A stretch of DNA of 59,920 nt from DASYTH01 sp035942955 (GCF_035942955.1 NZ_DASZCQ010000040.1:1-59920), one strand, 5' to 3'; positions 8,679 to 17,524 are shown, counted from the first letter of the stretch. The notes: generated by a model not told the origin, from the sequence alone. Numbers and translations are program-made.

Positions 8679-9064
8679 CCACGTCCACACCAGGCGGCCT
8701 CCTGCTGGACACGACCGCCCTAGCGGCACTCGCCTCGAGCCGGAGCATGTCGGCGATCATCGCCTCCGCCCCGAACCTGAGGCAGAAGCTCTACGCGCCG
8801 GTGACCTGCCTGGACGCCGCCGACCGCATCTGTCCCGGCATCGCCAAGCACATCGGCCGATTACCGGCCATCGAACCGCTCGAGCTGACCTACGCCGACG
8901 TGCTCGACCTGCGCCAGCGCGCGCCGCAGGTCTCCCTCGACGTGGCGCACGTGATCGCGTTGGCCCGGCCCACCCCGACCACGCCCGGCGGCCTGGCGGT
9001 GGCGACCGTGCTGCCCGAGCTGTACGCCGGCTACGACCTGCGGATCAACCCGATCGGCGAGTAA
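8675..9064 (+). CDS. Probable PIN-domain-like toxin
   Basis: 129 residues from GTG 8675, overlapping the antitoxin stop. The start GGLLLDTTALAALAS matches the first acidic strand of PIN ribonucleases (LLDTTAL). A second acidic position may be in VTCLDAADR and a third in VSLDVAHVIALAR, but the family signature is weak, so this may be a diverged or inactive PIN protein. If functional it would cleave RNA and be held in check by the upstream protein. The call rests mainly on gene order, size and the LLDT motif. Confidence 0.55.
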   Translation: MTTSTPGGLLLDTTALAALASSRSMSAIIASAPNLRQKLYAPVTCLDAADRICPGIAKHIGRLPAIEPLELTYADVLDLRQRAPQVSLDVAHVIALARPTPTTPGGLAVATVLPELYAGYDLRINPIGE

Positions 9065-9113
9065 GGACGGTGCGATCGCCGCGTGCCGGCGCCGATCTTG
9101 GGTAATCGGGCGC

Positions 9114-10385
9114 GTGAGCACCGCGGTCCGGTCCCTGTTGCGCGCCTGGTCGCCGACCGCGTTCGGCGCCTCCACGCTGGTGGTGGAGATACCACTGGTG
9201 TACGCCGCGGCGTCCCGGTCGGCGAACGGCGCGCGCGAACTGGCCGCGCTCGGCGTCTGCCTCGCCGTGCTGGTCGTGGTCAACACGCCGGCGCTGGCCG
9301 TCACGCCGTTGGTGGTGACCGAACAGGACCGCCATCCGCTGCCGCGGCTGTGGCGCTACGCCGTGCTGATCGGCTGCCTCGGCGCCCTGATCCTGCTGGC
9401 GGCGGCCGCGCTCCCGGTGGCCGCGATCATGGTCGGCGGGCAGCCGGATCTCACCGGCGCGGTGCGTGCCGGCCTGCTCGGCCTCGTGCCCAACTCGGTC
9501 GGCGTCGCGCTGCGCCGCTACCTGCACGGCCGGCTGATCGGCGCGGCCCGCACCGGCATGATCGTGCCGGCGGGGATCGTCAGGATCGCCGGTTCGGGGG
9601 CGCTGGCCTGGGTGGGTGTCGGCGTGTTCCCGGCGTCCGGCGCCGCGGTCGGCGGGGCGGCCCTGTCGGCCGGGGCGCTCATCGAGACCGCGGTGCTTGC
9701 CGTCGCGGTGCGCCGGCTGCCGGCGCCGGATCCGGCGCCCCGCGCCGAGCCACGCCGTGCGCTGGTTCGCCAGCACGCGCACCTGTCCACGGCGCGGCTG
9801 CTGTTCATGGTGCCGATGCTGGTCACCACCGTCGGCATCGCGCACTCGGCGCAGGCCGGACCGTCCCTCGTGGTCTGGCCGGCGCTCTACGAGCTGGCCA
9901 TGCTGTTCTGCTCACCGGCCAGCGACTGGGAGTCGGTGTCCGCCAGGGCGCGGCGCGCCAATCCCGGCGACCGGGGTCCGCGCCGGCTCACCCTGTTGTT
10001 GATCACCGGGTTCGCCGGGCTGTTCGCCGTGGTGGTGTGGAGCGGCCTGGCCCGGCACTACCTGACCGGGCTGCTCGCCGTCCCGTCCGGACCGGCCGAC
10101 CTCGGGTTGCGGGCGGCGCCGCTGCTGCTGCCCGTGCCGGTGCTGTGGGTGCTCCGGGCCCACCTGCGCGGCTCGGTGATGGCCCGGCACCGAACCCGGT
10201 CGCTGGTGGCCGCCGCCGGCGTCCACCTGATCGCGCTCACCGGCTTCGTCGGTGCGCTCAGCCGCACGGCGCTGCCCGGCGTGACGGTCGCCTGCCTGGC
10301 CATGTCCGCCGGCCTGCTGGCCGAGCTCGGCATGCTGGCGCGCGGCACGATCACGTCCGGCGCGGCCACCCGCGCATCGCGGTGA
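9114..10385 (+). CDS. Multi-pass membrane protein resembling MATE/MOP flippases
   Basis: 423 residues with about 11 to 12 hydrophobic segments in two similar halves separated by a basic cytoplasmic loop (about 205 to 225, PAPDPAPRAEPRRALVRQH). The pattern resembles multidrug/oligosaccharide/polysaccharide flippases, although no diagnostic motif was recognised. Start is GTG 9114. There are no polysaccharide synthesis genes beside it, so its substrate cannot be guessed. It stands alone between the toxin-antitoxin pair and a convergent small gene. Confidence 0.6.
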   Translation: MSTAVRSLLRAWSPTAFGASTLVVEIPLVYAAASRSANGARELAALGVCLAVLVVVNTPALAVTPLVVTEQDRHPLPRLWRYAVLIGCLGALILLAAAALPVAAIMVGGQPDLTGAVRAGLLGLVPNSVGVALRRYLHGRLIGAARTGMIVPAGIVRIAGSGALAWVGVGVFPASGAAVGGAALSAGALIETAVLAVAVRRLPAPDPAPRAEPRRALVRQHAHLSTARLLFMVPMLVTTVGIAHSAQAGPSLVVWPALYELAMLFCSPASDWESVSARARRANPGDRGPRRLTLLLITGFAGLFAVVVWSGLARHYLTGLLAVPSGPADLGLRAAPLLLPVPVLWVLRAHLRGSVMARHRTRSLVAAAGVHLIALTGFVGALSRTALPGVTVACLAMSAGLLAELGMLARGTITSGAATRASR

Positions 10386-10429
10386 GCGCCGACCGGCCCC
10401 AGCCACTCACCGATGTGTCCATTGCGGAC

Positions 10430-10753
10430 TTACGCCCGCCACTCTTCCCGCCAGTCGGGATGGGTGTCATACACCGAGGCGACCAGGCCGAGCATGTCCG
10501 CGTCCTGCTCGACCTGCGCCTCGTGGCGCAGGAAGGAGACCTTCTCCGGGAACGGGACGGGAGCGCGCTCTTCCCGCGCCGGGACCGGGTCGGCGGCGAG
10601 CAGGAGCCCGCGGCCGTCGTCGGTGCGCATGATCCGGATCCGGCCGCGTCGCTCGGCCTCGTCGAGGTGCGGCAGCTCCCCGTCCTTGAACCGTTGCTCG
10701 TCCTCGTCCAGCCGGGCGAGCACGAACTCGCTCAACTCAGCGGTGTCCGTCAT
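10430..10753 (-). CDS. DUF6221-like small cytoplasmic protein
   Basis: 107 residues, acidic and without membrane segments. The opening FVLARLDEDEQ and the closing DPARVEREVEADR-like pattern (here HEAQVEQDADMLGLVASVYDTHPDWREEW) fit the small DUF6221 proteins common in actinomycetes, often of phage or mobile origin. Function is unknown. It is convergent with the flippase-like gene (45 bases apart). Confidence 0.65.
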   Translation of the reverse strand: MTDTAELSEFVLARLDEDEQRFKDGELPHLDEAERRGRIRIMRTDDGRGLLLAADPVPAREERAPVPFPEKVSFLRHEAQVEQDADMLGLVASVYDTHPDWREEWRA

Positions 10754-10807
10754 ACCTGCCGGGTATCCCGTCCGGCCGGCCGTACACCTCAGGCGGCTAC
10801 TCGCAGG

Positions 10808-13300
10808 TCAGCGGCCGGATGCGTACAGCGCGGCGACCTCGGCGGCGGGCAGCGCGCGGTCGAACAGGTGCACCTGGTCGATGGCGCCGCGCCAGAAGTC
10901 CACCGGGTTTCCGGCGAACTTCGCCCGGCCGATCACCGTGTTGCCGGTGCCGGGGTCGCCGTCGCAGGCGTTGGCGGCGCCGGCCGGCTGGCCGTCGACG
11001 TAGAGGGTGAGTGAGCCGGCCGCGACGTCCCGCACGCCGACGAGGTGGTACCAGCGGCCGGTCTCCGGAGCGGCCGGGGCCAGCGCCCGCACGCCGGTGA
11101 AGCTGAACGCGAACCGGTTGTCGGCGCCGGAGTACTGCAGGAAGAACGCGCTGTTCGCCGGCCCGTCCCGGCTCACCGCCGTGGCGAACCCGCCGAGGCT
11201 GTCCAGCTTCACCCAGGCGGCCACGGTGTAGTTGCCCGCGGTGTCGAGGATCCCGGCTCCGGTGTCCACTGTGGACGTGCTGCCGTTGAACTGGATCCCG
11301 GGCCCGGGATGGCCCTCGGTCCAGCTCGCCCCGCCGGTCAGGGTGGCGTCGTGGTCGCCGACGGCGTCCGCGGTGACCGTGCCGGCGCCCTCGCTGAACG
11401 GGTAGTAGGCGATCCCGTCGGCGCCCGGCGTGCCGGGGCCGGGCGCCGGGCCGCCGCCCGATCCGTCCGCGCTCCGGATGATCGCCTCATTGACGGCGCG
11501 GACCTGGTCGAAGTCCAGCTTGCGGACCTGGCGGTCGTAGGTGAAGAAGCCGTTGACCTCATGCTCGACGTCGGTGATCTGGGTGTAGACCGCGGCGCTG
11601 ATCCCGCAGCGCTGCGCGGTGGTCAGCACGTCGCGCTGGTTCTCCACGTAGCGGCGGGTCAGCGTGGCCGGGTCGGGCGCCATCTCGTAGGCATGCCCCT
11701 CGCCGAACCACATGTGGCCGTCGACCTCGAGGCCGAGGCCGCCGTGCTCGCCGTCCGCGGAGACCCGGGTGGCGGTTGGCACGGGCGACGCGGGCCCGAC
11801 GTACTGGTGGTGGTCGAGGATGTCGCCGCGCCCCGAGTCGCCTTTGGACAGACAGCAGTTGACGCCGCTGTGCGCGTCGACCAGCCGGCTCGGATCGGCG
11901 GCCTTGACCTCGTCGGCGATGCGCCCGGTCTCGGCGCGGTCCCACTCGCCCCAGCCCTCGTTGAACGGCACCCAGACCACGATCGACGGGAAGCCGGAGT
12001 GCTTGTCCACCATGGTGCGCAGCTCGCGCTCGAACTGCGCGCGGGCGTCCGGCGGCGGGGGCTGGTCGGACAGCCGCATGGCCGGCATGTCCTGCCACAC
12101 CAGCAGGCCAAGCCGGTCGGCGTGGTAGTACCAGCGGTCCGGCTCTACCTTGATGTGCTTGCGCACGGTGTTGAAGCCGAGCACCTTGTGCTGCTCGAGG
12201 TCGAACCGCAGCGCCTCGTCGGTGGGGGCGGTGTGGATGCCGTCCGGCCAGAACCCTTGGTCCAATGTGGACATATGGAACAGGATCCGGCCGTTGAGCG
12301 TCATCCGGAGCCGGCCGTCGGCGCCGCGCGCGGTGCCGATCGCCCGCATGCCGAAGTAGGAGCCGACCTCGTCGACGACCCGGCCGCCGCGCAGCAGGCG
12401 CACCCGAAGGTCGTACAGGAACGGGGAATCCGGCGACCACAGCTTGGCGTCGGGCACCGGAACCCGCAGCCGCGCGCCCGGCGCGCCGGTGACCCGGCCG
12501 ACGGCCCGGCTGCCGTCGAACGCGATCGCCTCCACGGTCAGGCCGGCGGTGTCGCCGCTGGTGCGCACGGTCAGCCCCAGCGCGGCGCCGGCCACGTCCG
12601 GGGTCTGGTCCAGCGCGGTGATGTTGGCCGGCGCCACCGGTTCCAGCCACACGGTCTGCCAGATCCCGGAGCTGGACGTGTAGAAGATCCCGCGGTCGGG
12701 AACGTTGCGCTGCTTGCCGATCGGCTGCCAGGTGGCGTCGGTCAGGTCGGTGACCCCGACGATCAGCTCCTGCGGCCCGGTCGGGGTGAGCGCGTCGGTG
12801 ACGTCCACACTGAACGAGTCGTACCCGCCGCGGTGGGTGGTCACCTGCCGGCCGTTGACCCACACCACCGCGTCGTAGTCGACGGCGCCGAAGTTGAGCC
12901 GCAGCCGGGCATCCCGGCCCACGCGCCACTGGCGCGGCACGAGGAACGTGCGGCGGTACCACATCCGGTCCTCGCGCCGCTGGATTCCGGACAGCGCCGA
13001 CTCGATCGGGTACGGCACCAGCACGCGCTCGGCCAGCGGGCGCCCGAACGGCGGCGCCTCGCCCGCGGCCGCGCCGGCGAACTCCCACACCCCGTTGAGG
13101 TTCTGCCAGCGCTGGCGGGCCAGCTGCGGCCGCGGGTACTCCGGCAGCGCGTTGTCCGGTCCCACAAGATGGGTCCACGGCGTGGTCAGCGGCGGAGTTC
13201 CTGGGCGCCACACCGGATCGGCGGCGGCCACCGCGGGAGAGGCCAGCGCCAGCACGCCGACGATGGTAGTGAGCAGGGTGAGCACTCGCCGGACGCTCAT
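10808..13300 (-). CDS. Secreted GH2 family glycosidase with C-terminal LamG domain
   Basis: An 830-residue exported enzyme. A Sec leader (ending near AVAAADP) is followed by the GH2 sugar-binding domain (jelly roll, about 60 to 230), an immunoglobulin-like domain and a TIM barrel. The acid/base Glu is in VPFNEGWGEWD; the nucleophile is probably a Glu in the segment around GLEVDGHMWFGEGHAYE. The C-terminal 200 residues are a LamG/concanavalin-like module (GIAYYPFSEGAGT, then WTEGHPGPGIQFNG, YTVAAWVKLDS, RWYHLVGVRD, SLTLYVDGQ) that usually binds carbohydrate. The subfamily (beta-galactosidase, glucuronidase or mannosidase) cannot be assigned by eye. ATG 13300 begins the leader. No adjacent transporter or regulator is seen, except the broken OppF-type fragment upstream. 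Confidence 0.85.
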   Translation of the reverse strand: MSVRRVLTLLTTIVGVLALASPAVAAADPVWRPGTPPLTTPWTHLVGPDNALPEYPRPQLARQRWQNLNGVWEFAGAAAGEAPPFGRPLAERVLVPYPIESALSGIQRREDRMWYRRTFLVPRQWRVGRDARLRLNFGAVDYDAVVWVNGRQVTTHRGGYDSFSVDVTDALTPTGPQELIVGVTDLTDATWQPIGKQRNVPDRGIFYTSSSGIWQTVWLEPVAPANITALDQTPDVAGAALGLTVRTSGDTAGLTVEAIAFDGSRAVGRVTGAPGARLRVPVPDAKLWSPDSPFLYDLRVRLLRGGRVVDEVGSYFGMRAIGTARGADGRLRMTLNGRILFHMSTLDQGFWPDGIHTAPTDEALRFDLEQHKVLGFNTVRKHIKVEPDRWYYHADRLGLLVWQDMPAMRLSDQPPPPDARAQFERELRTMVDKHSGFPSIVVWVPFNEGWGEWDRAETGRIADEVKAADPSRLVDAHSGVNCCLSKGDSGRGDILDHHQYVGPASPVPTATRVSADGEHGGLGLEVDGHMWFGEGHAYEMAPDPATLTRRYVENQRDVLTTAQRCGISAAVYTQITDVEHEVNGFFTYDRQVRKLDFDQVRAVNEAIIRSADGSGGGPAPGPGTPGADGIAYYPFSEGAGTVTADAVGDHDATLTGGASWTEGHPGPGIQFNGSTSTVDTGAGILDTAGNYTVAAWVKLDSLGGFATAVSRDGPANSAFFLQYSGADNRFAFSFTGVRALAPAAPETGRWYHLVGVRDVAAGSLTLYVDGQPAGAANACDGDPGTGNTVIGRAKFAGNPVDFWRGAIDQVHLFDRALPAAEVAALYASGR

Positions 13301-13326
13301 CCTCGCAGCCTACTTGCTGGCCAGAC

Positions 13327-13661
13327 GTGCCCGGGTCGCGCCGTGCATGTACCTCGGCCGCATCGCCGGGATCGGCGACACCGCCACCATCCACGACACC
13401 CCGTCACACCCCTACACCCAGGCCCTAGCTCTCCGCCGTCCCCGCCGCCGACCGGTCCGCCCGCGGCCGGCTCGCCCGCCGCCGCATGCTCACCGGCGAG
13501 CCACCCTCCCCCCTCACCCCACCCCCGGCTGCCACTCCAACCTCCGCTGCTGGCTAGCCCAACCCCGCTGCCGCCACGACCCTCCCCCACCGCGCCAGAC
13601 CGGTGACGCCGGCAGGTTCAGCGCCTGCCACGTCGCCGAGGAGGCCGTGCGCCGCGCGTAA
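13327..13661 (+). pseudogene. C-terminal remnant of an oligopeptide/dipeptide ABC transporter ATPase (OppF/DppF type)
   Basis: The peptide RVAPCMYLGRIAGIGDT and the following HDTPSHPYTQAL match the end of the ATPase domain and start of the oligo_HPY domain of OppF-type proteins (usually MYLGRIVEIGDT and HPYTQALLSAVP). After QAL the homology jumps to another frame (LSAVPAADRSARGRL, then MLTGEPPSPLTPP) and then returns to the first (PGCHSNLRCWLA, ending ACHVAEEAVRRA). So two compensating frameshifts, near 13425 and 13525, break the gene, and everything upstream of the last hundred or so residues is gone. The preceding sequence belongs to the GH2 gene promoter, so a deletion or rearrangement joined them. 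Confidence 0.75.
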
Positions 13662-13682
13662 CGTTCATATGGGCAGGTCGAC

Positions 13683-13770
13683 CCACTGTCCACAGTGGAT
13701 AGCCAGGGAGGGCCGGCCCGGCGTTCGAGGTCGAACCGGGCAAGCCCGCGACAGGAATTGTCAACAATTC
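13683..13770. promoter_or_regulatory. Two orphan palindromes
   Basis: CCACTGT-CC-ACAGTGG (13683-13698) and GAATTGT-CA-ACAATTC (13755-13770) are both perfect. The second, with its TTGTnnACAA core, looks like a GntR/FadR-type operator, but no regulator or intact downstream gene is adjacent: the closest reading frames are the OppF remnant (ending 13661) and a gene converging from the right. It may be left over from a lost gene. Confidence 0.4.
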
Positions 13771-13871
13771 GGTCGAGACCGCGGGACCGAGGCCCAGGAC
13801 AGTGAAACGTCTTGCCGTGGCGGAGCGATCGTTCCGGTTGTGATGCCGGCCGTACGCATGCCGTCCGGATG

Positions 13872-14333
13872 TTACAGTCCGGGCCGCATGATCATTGGCG
13901 CGACTTGCTCCGCGCGGATGCGCCAGCTCTCGCGGCGGTGCCTCAGCACGACCATTCCCAGTAGCGCGCTGCCCGCCACCGCGCCGAGCACAGCCGGGAC
14001 GAGGTTGCCCATTGCCGCACCGAGCACCGCCGACCCGACTCCTATTAGCACGGCGAGAATTCCCAGTGCCACGGCGACCGGCGGGTTCACCCAGGCCCAG
14101 CGCCGGGCGGCGGCCGCCCGCTCGAGCATCCAGGCAGCCGCATCGTTGATTTTCACATCGTCGAGCCGCATCGACACTATTTGTCGCGCGGCGTCCTCCA
14201 GGATGCGCAGCTGCCGCACGCTGGTGATTTCGAGCTCATTGTCCCTCGTGACGCTCAACGCGTTGATCGCGTCGGCGTGCAGGTCCACGGCAATTCGATG
14301 CAGGGCGGCGGGATCGGCCCCTTGTCGGTGCAT
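13872..14333 (-). CDS. Small two-helix membrane protein of unknown function
   Basis: 153 residues. The first 85 are soluble and mixed-charge; then come two hydrophobic segments (VAVALGILAVLIGVGSAVLG and LVPAVLGAVAGSALLGMVVL) and a basic tail. ATG 14333 is chosen because GGAAGG lies 7 bases upstream. The gene is divergent from the anchored protein gene at 14415 and shares an 81-base promoter region with it, so it may belong to the same functional cassette. A hairpin-like CCGGA/TCCGG pair surrounds its stop codon. I recognise no family. Confidence 0.7.
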   Translation of the reverse strand: MHRQGADPAALHRIAVDLHADAINALSVTRDNELEITSVRQLRILEDAARQIVSMRLDDVKINDAAAWMLERAAAARRWAWVNPPVAVALGILAVLIGVGSAVLGAAMGNLVPAVLGAVAGSALLGMVVLRHRRESWRIRAEQVAPMIMRPGL

Positions 14334-14414
14334 TGGTTTGCCTTCCGCTGTTCCAACCAAGCAGCCGAATGGTACCCGTAAATCCTTGTGGCGCAACAAC
14401 CTAGGTGGTAGATC

Positions 14415-15077
14415 GTGACCCAGCCGAGTTCGCCCCTCGTTGCATTGGCAGCCGCGGGAGGGCTTCTCGTGGTGTGCGGCGCGGTGTTTACCGGGCTGAC
14501 CGCAATGGACCGGGAAACGCCACCCCAGGATGCCTTCGCGGTGGTCACCGCACAAGCGCCGGCACCGCGGGAAACAATTACCGAGACGGTACCGATCCTA
14601 CCGTCGACCACCGGTTCGGCGCCGCCGAGCGGCCCGGCCCTGCGCGGCGACTTCGAGCGGGTCAGCGGGCCGAACGGAATGACGACCCATATTCCCGCCG
14701 GCTGGCCGACGAAACGCGCACCGGGACCGGCCGCGATGCAGGCCGACGATCCCGGTGGGACCGGGCGATTCCTGCGTTACGGCGGTTCCGAAACCTCGGT
14801 TTCGGATTCCTACGGCGTGCACGTCGACTACCAGCAGCAGTTCTCGGCGAACAAGACCGCGTTCGTGTCCATTCGGCTGGAACGGACGACCGTACGCGGG
14901 TATTCGGCGGTCGACTGGGAGTTCGAGTACGACACCTCGGAAGGCCGCCGGCACGTGCGTTCGATCTACTGGCTGGCGCTGGGATACGAATACTTCGTCT
15001 ACGCGTCGTCGCCGGTCCCGATCTGGCCGCAGACCCAGGACATTCTCGACGTCATGCTCGACAACGCAACTCCGTGA
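14415..15077 (+). CDS. Membrane-anchored extracytoplasmic protein, receptor-kinase-sensor-like
   Basis: 220 residues from GTG 14415. A signal anchor (VALAAAGGLLVVCGAVFTGL) precedes a Pro/Thr-rich linker and a compact extracellular domain starting FERVSGPNGMTTHIPAGW and ending ILDVMLDNATP. The xxGW...ILxxML layout resembles domains attached outside the membrane to actinobacterial Ser/Thr kinases, and also the partner protein at 38157 in this window. No kinase is fused or adjacent. Twelve bases separate it from the next gene, so they are probably one operon. Ligand unknown. Confidence 0.65.
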   Translation: MTQPSSPLVALAAAGGLLVVCGAVFTGLTAMDRETPPQDAFAVVTAQAPAPRETITETVPILPSTTGSAPPSGPALRGDFERVSGPNGMTTHIPAGWPTKRAPGPAAMQADDPGGTGRFLRYGGSETSVSDSYGVHVDYQQQFSANKTAFVSIRLERTTVRGYSAVDWEFEYDTSEGRRHVRSIYWLALGYEYFVYASSPVPIWPQTQDILDVMLDNATP

Positions 15078-15089
15078 GGCAACTGAGAG

Positions 15090-16844
15090 ATGAGTGTGGA
15101 CGACTTTACGCCGCCCCGTGGGATCCCGGCGCACGGCAACGGCGCCGCGCCGCCGGCCCGCGACGACACCACCCGGTACCTGTGCGCCGCGATGCACATG
15201 GATCCCGACTACACCAACAAGGCCATCCGCGAGTACCTCGTCGAAGACACCCGCCCGGTGCCCGCCTCTCCAGGGGTGGGCGCGGGCGAGGTGCTCGGGG
15301 AGGCCGTTGCCGCCCGGACCCGGCGCAAGCTCCGGGACATCGCGCTGATCCTCCTGCTGATCGGCTTCCTGCTGGTGGCGCCGGTCGAGCTGCTCGGCAT
15401 CTGGCTCGTGGTGGCGGTGCTGTGCAGCATGCCGGCGCTTGCCCGCGTGCTCAAGGGATCCGGGCAGTCGGCCGCACCGACGTTGTACCTGGTCGGCGGC
15501 GCGTTGGCGATCGGCCTCCTCCTGGTGTTCGGCAAGGACCTGCTCGCCGCGCTGGAAGACCTGGTCGATCCCGGGCCCAGCTACGACGACTACGGCTACG
15601 TCTATGCCGCGGAGTCGGGTGGCTCCGTCGCGGGCGGTCTGGCGATCATCGTGGCAATGCTCGGAGTGCTGCTCGCCGACCGCCTCGTGGTGTGGAAGCA
15701 CCTCAACGAGCGCTTCTGGCCGAACCGGCTCAACCGCACGGCCGCTCCCCCGCTTGCGGAGCGATCGGTTTTTCAGTTCAGCCCGGACCGGTTCCTCGCC
15801 CAGCTCGCGCGCTACCTGAACCCGCGGTCCACGATCGCCAACTCGGCCACCGACGAGCCGCAGCGGATGCCGGGCGGACCGGTGCCGCTGATCGTCTACC
15901 GGGACTTCAAACCATTCGTGGGCGCGGGCGTGCCGGAGGACCCGTGGTCGATCGCGGTCCCACTGGAGCGGCTGCCCGACGCCGAACCCACGGCCGAGCT
16001 GACCACCGACTCGCTGTACGCGGGAATCCACGACGAGATCGAGTCGCTGCGCGCGGCGGCCTCGCTGGCGCCCGGACGCAGGCTGCGCGAGCTGGCCGTC
16101 AGCGAGCTGGTGATCGTCTCCGCGGACGAGCTCATCGACCACCTCAACGAGCCGGCGGCCGCGGACTTCCTGCGCGCCCCCGGACTTGCGCCCTACACCC
16201 TGGTCCGCAGGGAACGCGCGCAGGCGATCAAGCTCGACCCGTTGGAGTGGGCCAGGTACTACCAGTGCTACCAGGTCGAGACCTGGGACCGTGACCTGGT
16301 CGTGTCGGTGTTCATCCACGTCGCGGTCGGCCGCGGCGCCCTGTACGTCGAGTGGACGCCGTGCGTGTTGCGCCCGCTGAAGAAGCGGTACCGCGAGATC
16401 GACCAGCTGCCGCGCTCGCCGCTGCGCCCGGCCGGAATGGCCCTGCTCGACCTGTCGCGGCTGCCCGTGTCGATCTTCGGCCGGATCCAGCACACGCTGT
16501 CGTGCATCCGACCGCTGCCGCGCAATCGCGGCGCGATCAGCCCGGACATGTACGGCGTGTCGACCACCCTGCGCGAGCTGGCCGCCGATCGCGTCGTGCA
16601 CAACTACTTCCAGCTGGCCGACATCGACCGCTACCTCAAGATGATGGAGAGTCGGTTGGTCCTCGCGGTCAGCCGGATGATGCGCACGGCCGGCTACTCC
16701 CCCGCCTCGTTCGACCAGCAGGCCGCCACGGTCGTCAACAACAGCGTCCAAATCGGAGGATCCGTCGGCGGCAACGTGGTTGCCGGCAGCGGCAACCGGG
16801 TGGGCGCCGACCTGGCCGCCGCCCGACCGGGCCGAACGAAATGA
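15090..16844 (+). CDS. Large membrane protein with C-terminal Gly/Asn/Val tag, unknown function
   Basis: 584 residues. Hydrophobic segments lie at about 82 to 145 (two or three helices: IALILLLIGFLLVAPVELLG, LLGIWLVVAVLCSM, TLYLVGGALAIGLLLVF) and at about 178 to 195, followed by a large cytoplasmic domain without recognised motifs. The extreme C terminus carries VNNSVQIGGSVGGNVVAGSGN, which is nearly the same as the N terminus of the next protein. The next start overlaps this stop (ATGA), implying stoichiometric synthesis. The organisation (membrane protein plus cyclase-like partner) suggests a signalling or defence pair in which the tag mediates contact (inference). Confidence 0.7.
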   Translation: MSVDDFTPPRGIPAHGNGAAPPARDDTTRYLCAAMHMDPDYTNKAIREYLVEDTRPVPASPGVGAGEVLGEAVAARTRRKLRDIALILLLIGFLLVAPVELLGIWLVVAVLCSMPALARVLKGSGQSAAPTLYLVGGALAIGLLLVFGKDLLAALEDLVDPGPSYDDYGYVYAAESGGSVAGGLAIIVAMLGVLLADRLVVWKHLNERFWPNRLNRTAAPPLAERSVFQFSPDRFLAQLARYLNPRSTIANSATDEPQRMPGGPVPLIVYRDFKPFVGAGVPEDPWSIAVPLERLPDAEPTAELTTDSLYAGIHDEIESLRAAASLAPGRRLRELAVSELVIVSADELIDHLNEPAAADFLRAPGLAPYTLVRRERAQAIKLDPLEWARYYQCYQVETWDRDLVVSVFIHVAVGRGALYVEWTPCVLRPLKKRYREIDQLPRSPLRPAGMALLDLSRLPVSIFGRIQHTLSCIRPLPRNRGAISPDMYGVSTTLRELAADRVVHNYFQLADIDRYLKMMESRLVLAVSRMMRTAGYSPASFDQQAATVVNNSVQIGGSVGGNVVAGSGNRVGADLAAARPGRTK

Positions 16845-17524
16845 GCGACATGCACAACGAGATCAAGGTCGGCGGCAATGTCGGCGGCAACGTCGTGGCC
16901 GGCCAGCACAACGTCGTCGGGCAGCCGTCCGCGCCACCACCCGAGCATGCACCGGTACCGGAAGGGTTCACGCCGCGCATCGGTTTCGTCGTCGACATGG
17001 TCGGCTTCGGCCGGCGCGGCGCGCACGACCGTGACGACCTGCAGCACCGCCTCGACCACCTGGTCGGCCTGGTCGTCGCCGACCTCGGATTTCGCCAGCG
17101 GGACATGGAAAGCGCGGTCGCCGGTGACTCCAAGGTGGTCTTCCTCCCGGTCGGCGCCGACTCCTCCCGGATCGTGCCCGTGCTCGTCTCCGCGCTGTCC
17201 GAGCGCCTCGCCCGCGACAACACCCGCTACCGGGACCGCATGCGGCTGCGCATGGCCATCGGCACGGGCCTGCTGGGCAACGGCCCGCTCGGGTTCACCG
17301 GGGACCTGATCGTCGACCTGCACCGCCTCGTGGACAGCGACGTGCTGCGCGCGGCGATCGCCGAGGACGAGGCGGTCGACCTTGCCATCCTGCTCACGCA
17401 CACGCTCCACGACGAAGTGCTGCGGCCCGGCTTCCTCGACAAGACCGACTTCACCCGGGTCGAGATCACCATGAAGGAGTACACCGGGACGGCGTGGCTG
17501 GGCCGGTACCCGTTGTCCGCTTGA
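16841..17524 (+). CDS. Class III nucleotidyl-cyclase-like protein with N-terminal Gly/Asn/Val tag
   Basis: 227 residues. The N terminus has IKVGGNVGGNVVAGQHNVVG, matching the C-terminal tag of the upstream membrane protein. After a Pro-rich linker comes a domain with the strand pattern of class III cyclases as found in many actinobacterial signalling proteins: GFVVDMVGFG (Asp52), AGDSKVVFLPVG (Asp96), RLRMAIGTG and FTGDLIVDLHRLVDS. The two acidic residues are 44 positions apart, as are the metal-binding Asp pair of true cyclases, but the catalytic Asn expected before HRL appears to be Val, while the Arg remains. It may be a catalytically weak or dead cyclase, a nucleotide sensor, or an enzyme with changed specificity. 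ATG 16841 overlaps the upstream stop. Confidence 0.65.
   Translation: MSDMHNEIKVGGNVGGNVVAGQHNVVGQPSAPPPEHAPVPEGFTPRIGFVVDMVGFGRRGAHDRDDLQHRLDHLVGLVVADLGFRQRDMESAVAGDSKVVFLPVGADSSRIVPVLVSALSERLARDNTRYRDRMRLRMAIGTGLLGNGPLGFTGDLIVDLHRLVDSDVLRAAIAEDEAVDLAILLTHTLHDEVLRPGFLDKTDFTRVEITMKEYTGTAWLGRYPLSA

Noticed and set aside
8675..9064. Extending the toxin-like gene upstream to 8534
   Set aside because: That part is a frame-shifted shadow of the antitoxin gene (Arg/Gly-rich), and the GTGA overlap gives a natural start.
13683..13698. ACTGTCCACAGTGG considered as DnaA boxes or an origin
   Set aside because: It is a single palindrome; similar TCCAC/GTGGA strings are scattered inside genes across the window. 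No dnaA, dnaN or AT-rich unwinding region is present.
16841..17524. Calling the cyclase-like gene a Pycsar cyclase
   Set aside because: The catalytic Asn seems replaced, and the membrane partner lacks a recognisable cyclic-nucleotide-binding domain. Only the general layout is similar.
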